Below, piece by piece: positions 35,801 through 42,788 of a stretch of DNA of 42,788 nt. The notes under the pieces were generated by a model. It ran no database searches. It had not been told where the DNA came from and saw only the letters and a program-made list of their open reading frames with translations. The stretch is from Conidiobolus incongruus B7586. Its lineage: Eukaryota; Entomophthoromycota; Entomophthoromycetes; Entomophthorales; Conidiobolaceae. Position 1 is the first letter of the stretch. Every line of letters starts with the position of its first letter. The DNA is taken from assembly GCA_000697335.1 (NCBI GenBank), contig JNEM01008792.1, positions 1 to 42,788 of the forward strand, written 5' to 3'. Position numbers and translations under genes: made by a program.

Positions 35801-38800
35801 CGGGGTCAATTTCAAACATTTTAAAGGCCTTAGCAATTTTCTCATTCTTAGATTCGGTATCCCAAATTCTCCAGCTGGATTCGAGTAATAGAGAAGGATC
35901 TTGGGTTTCTTCAGCAAGTGAAGATAGGATGTCCCAATTTTGCATTTTGCTGGCTGCTGAGATCCAGTGGTCTTGCCAAAGGGTGTACTCAGGCTGGCTA
36001 ACACTGGCTCCAGAAGTGCTGGCAGAGATCTGGACTTGTTCGAATGCAGATTGAGAGTATGACCACATTCCGTGCTGTTCAAAAGATAGAGCGACAGCTG
36101 TTTCAGAAAACTGGCATCTGCGTCGCCATAAGCCATAGGCCATGTCGGATTCATTCAATTGGGTATAAAGTTCAGTAATTGCATCAATAAAACTTTCTTG
36201 GAGCGTGATATCGTTTTTGTGTTTGGATTGCTGAATGTAGCTCAACGATTGGTTTAATAAATCTAATGCAATGTACCAAGCATTAAACTGCTTTCCAAGA
36301 TATTTGATGAGTTGAGGGGGGAGCAACAGGGGAGGAGAGCATTTTGTCACGGAAGAAAGCAGTGTTTGAATGACGTTAGGTCGGCGATTGGCTTGAGCAA
36401 CGTGATAAGGCTTAGACAGCAGATTGATGATTAATTTGGTAATTTGCTTGCGCTCTTTCTTATTTAAAGTTTGCCAGCATAACGGGAAAAGATTGATCCA
36501 TAGATCAGATACAACATCTGAGTTGATGAATATCAACTGACGAATATCAGAAACAAGTTCAATTGAAGAAGTGGATCCAACTAAAAGCTTGTTATAGCTC
36601 GAAATAATGCTGGTTATTGGACTCTCATCCTCGAATTTCACTGCCTTGCCATTGGGCTCGAAGACTTTTTTAAAGATGGTTGAAAATGAGTTGATAGCTT
36701 TAGAACTCTGACTGAGGATAAATGGCGTATTGGCAAAAGTGGCAAGAATGATGTCCACGATGTTAATGATCCAATACTGAGCAGAAAAATACTCCCAATT
36801 CTGAACGCCAAAGATGTAATTGAGGCGACTTGTAATGTTTTTAGGAATACTTGAATCGAGAATTTGTAAAAATTTGTTCCTAAGATCGGGATACTGAGAT
36901 TGAGTTCCAAGCAAAAATACTTTTTCAAGCCGTACTGTGAGTTCCGATTGGGAATATAGTGGGCTTTGGTAGATTGCAAGAATCAGTTCGAAGTATTTCT
37001 TTATCAGTTCAGGACGTCTTTGGCTAAGAGTCATCAAGTTGACTAAAATTCCACTCTTTTCTTTGATGGTTGGGAATGCTTCTTGTTTTTCAAGGATCCA
37101 ATAGTGGGATAAACTGATGATTTCTTCAAGAATGTCTGCATCGGTACTGTTTTCTGCAAGGACAGATAGAGTGGTTAAAAACAGCTTTCTGTTTTCACCA
37201 AGGAATGCGATCCTGGATTTCACCATGCGAATGATTGAAATGATAATATTAGTCGTCGAATCAGGGAGAATTGGCGATTGATTCTGAGATTGAGCTGAAG
37301 GAAGCTCCATCATCTTATTGGGGAAAGAATTCATAGCTTCTTTTTCAGCTTTGGCACTAGATGCTAAATGCTCTTTGGTATGAGCTTCAAATATGTGATG
37401 AAGATTAGAGCTAAAGCGATCAATGCACTCTGGTTTGATGATGGTGTATGCCTTGAGCAGGGTCAATGTGCTATATAAAGATGTGGTTTCAGAGAAGCCT
37501 GCAATGATCACTCTTTCTGTAACATTTGCAATTTCTTGATGCTTGGCCTTGGTATCTTCCAATATTTCGAAAAACAATGTTAAAACAGGAAATAACAGCT
37601 TAGTAATAGCAAATTTCTGGCATCGGATGCTCTTTTCAAGAAGATAGTTAATTTGGGTGGAATGCTCAATGGTCCAGTTCTTGGGCTTGGATTTCAAGAT
37701 GGTATGAAGAGCTTCGAATGAATTTGACAAGAATGGGACAGCATTGTCGGTGAGCTCATTTTGAACGAGGCTTTTTTCAAAGTAATTTAAGTTGACAGAA
37801 GTATTTTGCCAAAAATCAGGTTTGAGCATAGTTTCGAGACATTTGTGAGTACGATAAGTAGGCCCTTTCTTGGATATCGGCTCATTGGAAGTGCACAAGA
37901 ATCGAATCATATACACAATAATGGCTTCTCGCATCGTAGGAGGTAATGTGTATGATTGGGCAGTGTCAATAGATAAACTGCCTCCTTCTTGTTTGATTCT
38001 CTTGGTAGCTACATTTTCTTCCACTGAATTCTTTCTCTTTAATGAGTCAGTTGACTCAACAGGCTCAAGTTCGGAAGAAACAAAGTTATCCTTGTCATTG
38101 TGCTCCTTCTCCCAGAATATAATCAACTCTAAAAGGTCAACAGTGATATTTCTGGATTCTGCAGTGGCAGAAAAGAGTAAACCAAGCTTGGGCAGAGAGT
38201 TGACAATATGGGGAAGGATTTGGTCTCGACTGGGGTAAAACAACTTTGGGTGGTGGATGACCACTTGGTAAATGTTGATAACATGTGGAATATTGTGCAA
38301 ATCCTCAGTTAAAACACGCTTAGTCCATCTAATCCAATCAGGGAAATTCGGATCGCCAAGGTTATTGGGAATCCTTTGAGGAAGGACTGGTATGATCGTG
38401 TCCAAAGCTTGTCGCACCAAATATCGAACTTCTGGTTGGTGAGCTTTGAGAAGGGCAACATAAATGGGAATGATAATTTTGCTAGGTGTATCGAATGCAG
38501 CGATGAAATTAGCAATTAAATAATATGCGGTTTGTTTGGCTGTAGAATCTTCCAACTTCAAGTAGTTCCATCCGAATTTAATGATATTTTTCCTCACATC
38601 GCCAATGAGATGGGGGACATAGCGAACGATGAGAGATGTTAAATGAAGCAGTTCGATTTTGAGATAGTCCTCATAAAAGCTATTTTCAGCAGGTTGTTCA
38701 TTTTGTGACGGTTGCCAAACAACACTGTCAATGACGGAAATGGCGCTTTGGTCCAGTATTTCATCACTGGTCTTCTTCACAAATGAGACCAAGAGCATTG

Positions 38801-41800
38801 GATAAATGATGTTCTTCATCACCTGTACTAAATATTTGGCAGACAGCTTTCGATCTCGTAGAAAATCCAAGAATGACATGAATATTTGCTTTTTCTGAGC
38901 TGAGGTGCATTTGTGGATGATAGCTCTAAAGAACATTTTCAAGAATGTAAAATCAGACGTGGTTTTTTCAGAAAAAACGCCAGCCAATTCGAAGAGAATT
39001 TCACATTGGGTAGGATCACGTCGAAGATAAGTAGTGAGAATTTGGCACAAGTATTGAGTTTCTTTCTGACGCGTCACGCTAAGACTTTCGTCGTTTAGGA
39101 TTTTTGAAATACGATTAGGTTTGCGCCAGAGGTTCAGTAGATGACCCAAGAAATCAGGACATTTGATGAAAATATCGGGGAAATAAGAACATAGAGAGCG
39201 TACAATTACAATGAACTGGAATTCCAATTTTTCTGCAACTGAAGGATCGGTAGAATTGAGGGTGGCAGCAACCAAATCTTGAGGGTTATTGACGATTTCC
39301 TTTCTTAAGCCTACTGCAGCGTCATTTCCAAGTAATCCCAAGAACAGTCTCGAGACATTGTCATTGGAAAATTTTGAATAAAAATACTTTAGTCCATCTG
39401 ATGGATAAAGATTCAGAAACTTGATTAATGGCGCTCTGAATGGGCTAGTCAAATGGCGACGGAGATGGAATTCAAATTCAATAGTCATTGTGATGAGCTT
39501 TTCAGTGAACATACTCGCTGCAGGAGGCAGTAAGTGGAAGATGTTCATCAATGCAACTAAAATCTTTATATCTTCTTTATCATGGAATAGATGATATGCA
39601 CACTCTTGAAGAACTGTTGGTTGACCCCATTCTTTGATATGATCAATTAACTTATGACCAATCTCAACCTTAAAGTAGTTTATCAGAATTTGTAAAAGTT
39701 TGGCTAGTCCTCGAAGACTAGCTGGGGTCAACCTTCTGGAATCAGATAAATTCATTAAGACGGGTTTTAAAGCTGATTGTAAAAGCTCTTTAGGCAGTTT
39801 TGCTTCTTGATGCAACATCTTTTTGAGCCCGTCATTTGCTGCATCAACAACAAGCTCGTTTTTAGAGTAAATGGATTTGAAAAATACAGTGATAATTCGA
39901 TTCTTGGCATTGGAATCTCTGATAGCAGTGAATTCAGGACTAGAAACCGCAGCAGTTAAAAACTCGATACAAGAACTTTTTAAGAGAGCTAAAGAATCGG
40001 GGTTTGTTTCACTACTTCTTCTGACCAACGCTTCATCCTCTGCATCCAATAGTGCCACAGCCTCGTAGACTACTCGTGACATTTGGTCGTCAACTGGAAA
40101 GAATGTGGGATCAATCGTCATGCAGTAAGTCAAGCAGTCGATAATGCCAATTTGAGCGCTAATAAAAATCTGGCGAATTGGCTTAGAAAATATGTGATTG
40201 GATAAGATACCCTTGCAAGATGAGAGCAATGCTTGAGGAGTTTGTCCGGTTAGTTCGCTAAGCAACTTAAAGCAAGATTGAGCGACTTCGCGGACTGCTT
40301 TGATAGGACTGGCTAATTCTGTACACATCAAAGTTGAGATTTTGTTCAGGTTAGCTGTTATTTTATTGTCAGCTCTTGATGATGCTTCTGAATGGCATAA
40401 TTTGATAATATCTAGAATCAAAGAAGATGTTCGTGGGAAATCTTGGATATAGAGATCTTTACTGGATCCTTTGATAACAGATAGAAGCGCCGTAATAAAC
40501 CCATTTTCATGGCACAATAACCATTCTCTGTTGAATTTGAATTCGTTAATTATGCATTGAATACCTTTTTGCCCACCATCAGCAATTGGCTTGAAGGTAT
40601 CAAAACAGAGGGAAGAGAATTTTAATCCAAATGAATGAAACACGGGCAAGTAATTCAACCAATAGGCATTGCCACAAATTACAGTGCACTGCTTGTAAAA
40701 TTCTTTCAAAATTTCTGTGGACGCATCAGTTACGATAGATACATCCGAACTAATCGCATTTGAGATGGCTAGAATAAAAACATCAGTAGTTACATTTGAT
40801 TGATCGTTAATCAAAAATGAAGAGTCGATTGAGTTGAAGTTAATCGCCTCGAAACAAGACAATATAGAGAAAAATGAGATCAAACTTGACATGAGCTCTT
40901 GAGCTTGTTGTTTAAGTTCTGGTATTGTCCAGGCGTAAAATATAGACTCAATGAATTTAACGAGAGTTTTGTTTTGTGCATTAAGCTCAGTTTCACTATA
41001 ATATTTTGGAATTGGGATGTCTAAATTGGACTTGTTTTCAGTAGCAGATATTATGGTGGGCTGAGGATAGGAAATTTTCGCTGTTTCAGCACTTAGGTGG
41101 CTGAAATGCTGATGTAGAGCGCTTTGTAACGAAGCAATTTTATCAGAGGAAAGTTTTTCATATTTAATCAAAACTGAAAGAGATTTTCGAATAAAGTTGA
41201 AACCATGTGTCTTGTAATTGATTGCACATTTGGGATCCTTGATGGATTGATAAGCTAATTCAGATACTGAGTTGAGATTTAGTGAGTGCGTTTGGGGTGT
41301 TCCTTCAAACTGTAATAGCACTGAATAAGATGACTGGTGTTCAAATACTTTCTCACTGTTCACTTGGTTTTTTAAATAGATCTTGCTTTTGCCACCCAAT
41401 CTTCCTAGAAAACCTATTGCAAGTTGTGATAATTGACGTTGATTAGGGTATCTGTGAATAATCTTGCATATGGGGTCAATTAATGTATCAGTAAGGGGCC
41501 AAAAGTATTCTTCAGTTTTTTGGTCAATAACTTGATCAGTGCATAGCTTGAATAGCTTGATAGCTTGCTCAACGAGAGGAGGCTTGGATTCAAGAGCAAG
41601 AGTCAGTGGTTTAACAAAGAGAGGAAAGTTTAAAAACACATATTGGGGACGAAGTGGTGTAATCAATATGATTTCCACAATTGATTCTAGAATATGACTG
41701 TCAACGCAATTAGAGAGCATAGCAGAAAATTCTTCGACCATTGGGATAAACACAGCAGTCATATCTTCGAAAGAAACCTCAGAGCTTTTTAAATGAGCAT

Positions 41801-42788
41801 TTTGAAGTAAACATCTCAATAAGAGCAAATATATTGATGAAGTTTGAAGCTGAAGGGTTTTTTGGGAACAAATACGAATAAACTTTACCATGTGTTTTTT
41901 AATTATCACTTGATGTGTTTCGGGAAACTTTGCAAAAGAATCAAAAATCAATTTAAACAGCCTTGAGATGACTACGATGTTCACAGGATCCATTTCATGA
42001 AGCCCCTCAAGTTTTTCCATTAGAAAAGACATTAGCGAATCAGCAAAAGGTTGACTTAGTGGCTCGTGAAACAATATATATTCCGCTAAATAGCACATAT
42101 GAGGGAATGATATGAATTGATCAATTAAAAATTTCATTTGCGAATTGAACAGTTCATGAATCAAAGGAATATCATTAAAGTAAAGAAGTTTGGCGAATCG
42201 CTCTAAAATCTCTCTTTCTTCATTTGATAAAGTGCTATTCTCCCAAGGGAAGCTATTCAGAATATTTGACCCAGGTTCTTTCAAATTCAAATGGTTAAGG
42301 TTATAATAATTGAAGCATCTTAATCCCTCTTTGAATATTCTTATGAATAAATCCATTTCCTCTGGAGTTGCTCCCATTAAAGCACGAGGAACTGTTGCAG
42401 TGCCTGTATTAATCATTAGTGGACATTGTTTTAAGTTGGCTAGTAACGATTCTAATCCAAGGATAATTTGTTTAAATAAGAATCTAGCATCTTTAACGAC
42501 GTCATCAATATGAATTTGCACAGATGACGATCTAAACGTTTGTCTAAGTTTGTCAAAATCAAGATCTTCAATATTTTCAGGAGTTAAGTCAGTTATTGGA
42601 GGGGCAAGGTTGACAATAATGCCTTTTTTCATAATCAAATATTGCTTATGAGCAGTAGAATATAAAATATTCAAAGTTTCCATTTTGCTACAAAGGGTGT
42701 CCATAATTTTCAATATCAAATTACGTGCTAAATTCTATGTCAATTATATATCAATTTGAGGTATAATGCTAATTACCTTGATCCTTAT
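32847..42788 (-). CDS. TRA1: Tra1/TRRAP PIKK-family pseudokinase, SAGA and NuA4 subunit (5' end outside window)
   Basis: The last exon runs from 42727 down to 32847 and encodes about 3,290 residues without an intron. A 49-bp intron (42776-42728) and 12 nt of the preceding exon are also in the window; roughly 350-450 N-terminal residues should lie beyond it (yeast Tra1 has 3,744). Order: HEAT repeats over the first ~2,100 residues, FAT domain about 2,150-2,800, a PI3K-like domain from about 2,930 (YKTFVIRGQNG, PFFAQLYNSE), and a C-terminal FATC ending in FEWFMWL. The catalytic loop and DFG-type metal site of active PIKKs are absent; HKICISQKSGNVWTSD stands there, as in Tra1/TRRAP. A basic stretch KRKN...TKRIKQE near residue 1,566 looks like a nuclear localisation signal. 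Tra1 is the activator-binding scaffold of both acetyltransferase complexes. Confidence 0.95.

Noticed and set aside
33485-42513. Several 60-150-codon frames antisense to or overlapping Tra1
   Set aside because: They are shadows of the Tra1 reading frame; none has its own domain or codon signature.
1-42788. Mitochondrial origin suggested by the extreme AT content
   Set aside because: The genes are nuclear, have spliceosomal GT-AG introns and use the standard code, and exons are much richer in G+C than the spacers.
1-42788. Biosynthetic cluster, CRISPR array or other multi-gene system
   Set aside because: The genes are unrelated housekeeping functions with separate promoters and large spacers. 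No regularly spaced repeats or shared pathway were found.

Overview
The window is nuclear DNA of a very AT-rich eukaryote, most probably a fungus. The capping-enzyme guanylyltransferase is a free-standing Ceg1-type protein with no fused triphosphatase. Sec14, Rim2-type carrier, CSC1-type channel, Rho GTPase and Tra1 all have fungal architecture. Introns are 47-74 nt with GT...AG ends. Intergenic DNA is extremely A+T-rich, while exons are clearly richer in G+C. An early-diverging lineage (Zoopagomycota/Entomophthoromycotina or Mucoromycota) is my guess; the sequence alone does not settle it.

Layout, left to right. (1) 1-1365: AT-rich DNA with a decayed dispersed repeat and, about 180 bp before the first gene, a 43-bp tRNA-Leu 3'-end fragment between 13-bp direct repeats. 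(2) 1366-3946 (+): a CSC1/OSCA-family channel in three exons. (3) 3947-6939: about 3 kb of AT-rich DNA with an (AAT)9 tract and a repeat copy. (4) 6940-8344 (-): mRNA guanylyltransferase in six exons, one of only 11 nt. (5) 9811-10793 (+): Sec14. (6) 10794-17083: gene-poor, with the eroded remains of a Tc1/mariner transposase and of a coding gene that faintly resembles Uso1/p115. (7) 17084-18243 (+): Rim2/SLC25A33-36-like pyrimidine nucleotide carrier in five exons. (8) 19467-22328 (+): an intronless 953-residue helical protein I do not recognise. (9) 22329-25566: AT-rich DNA holding the best-preserved copy of the dispersed repeat. (10) 25567-26281 (-): Rho GTPase. (11) 26282-30120: AT-rich spacer. 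(12) 30121-32143 (-): Cdt2/DTL, the CRL4 ubiquitin-ligase substrate receptor, in six exons. (13) 32847-42788 (-): Tra1/TRRAP, the PIKK pseudokinase of SAGA and NuA4, running off the right edge.

The genes are unrelated housekeeping functions: membrane channel, mRNA capping, Golgi lipid transfer, mitochondrial nucleotide import, polarity signalling, replication-coupled proteolysis and transcription coactivation. They do not form a cluster, and I found no evidence of a new multi-gene system. The observations most worth following are the strictly directional C-to-T/G-to-A differences between two repeat copies, the tRNA fragment with target-site-like repeats, the 11-nt exon, a PCNA-binding-like motif near the N terminus of Cdt2, and the unidentified 953-residue protein.
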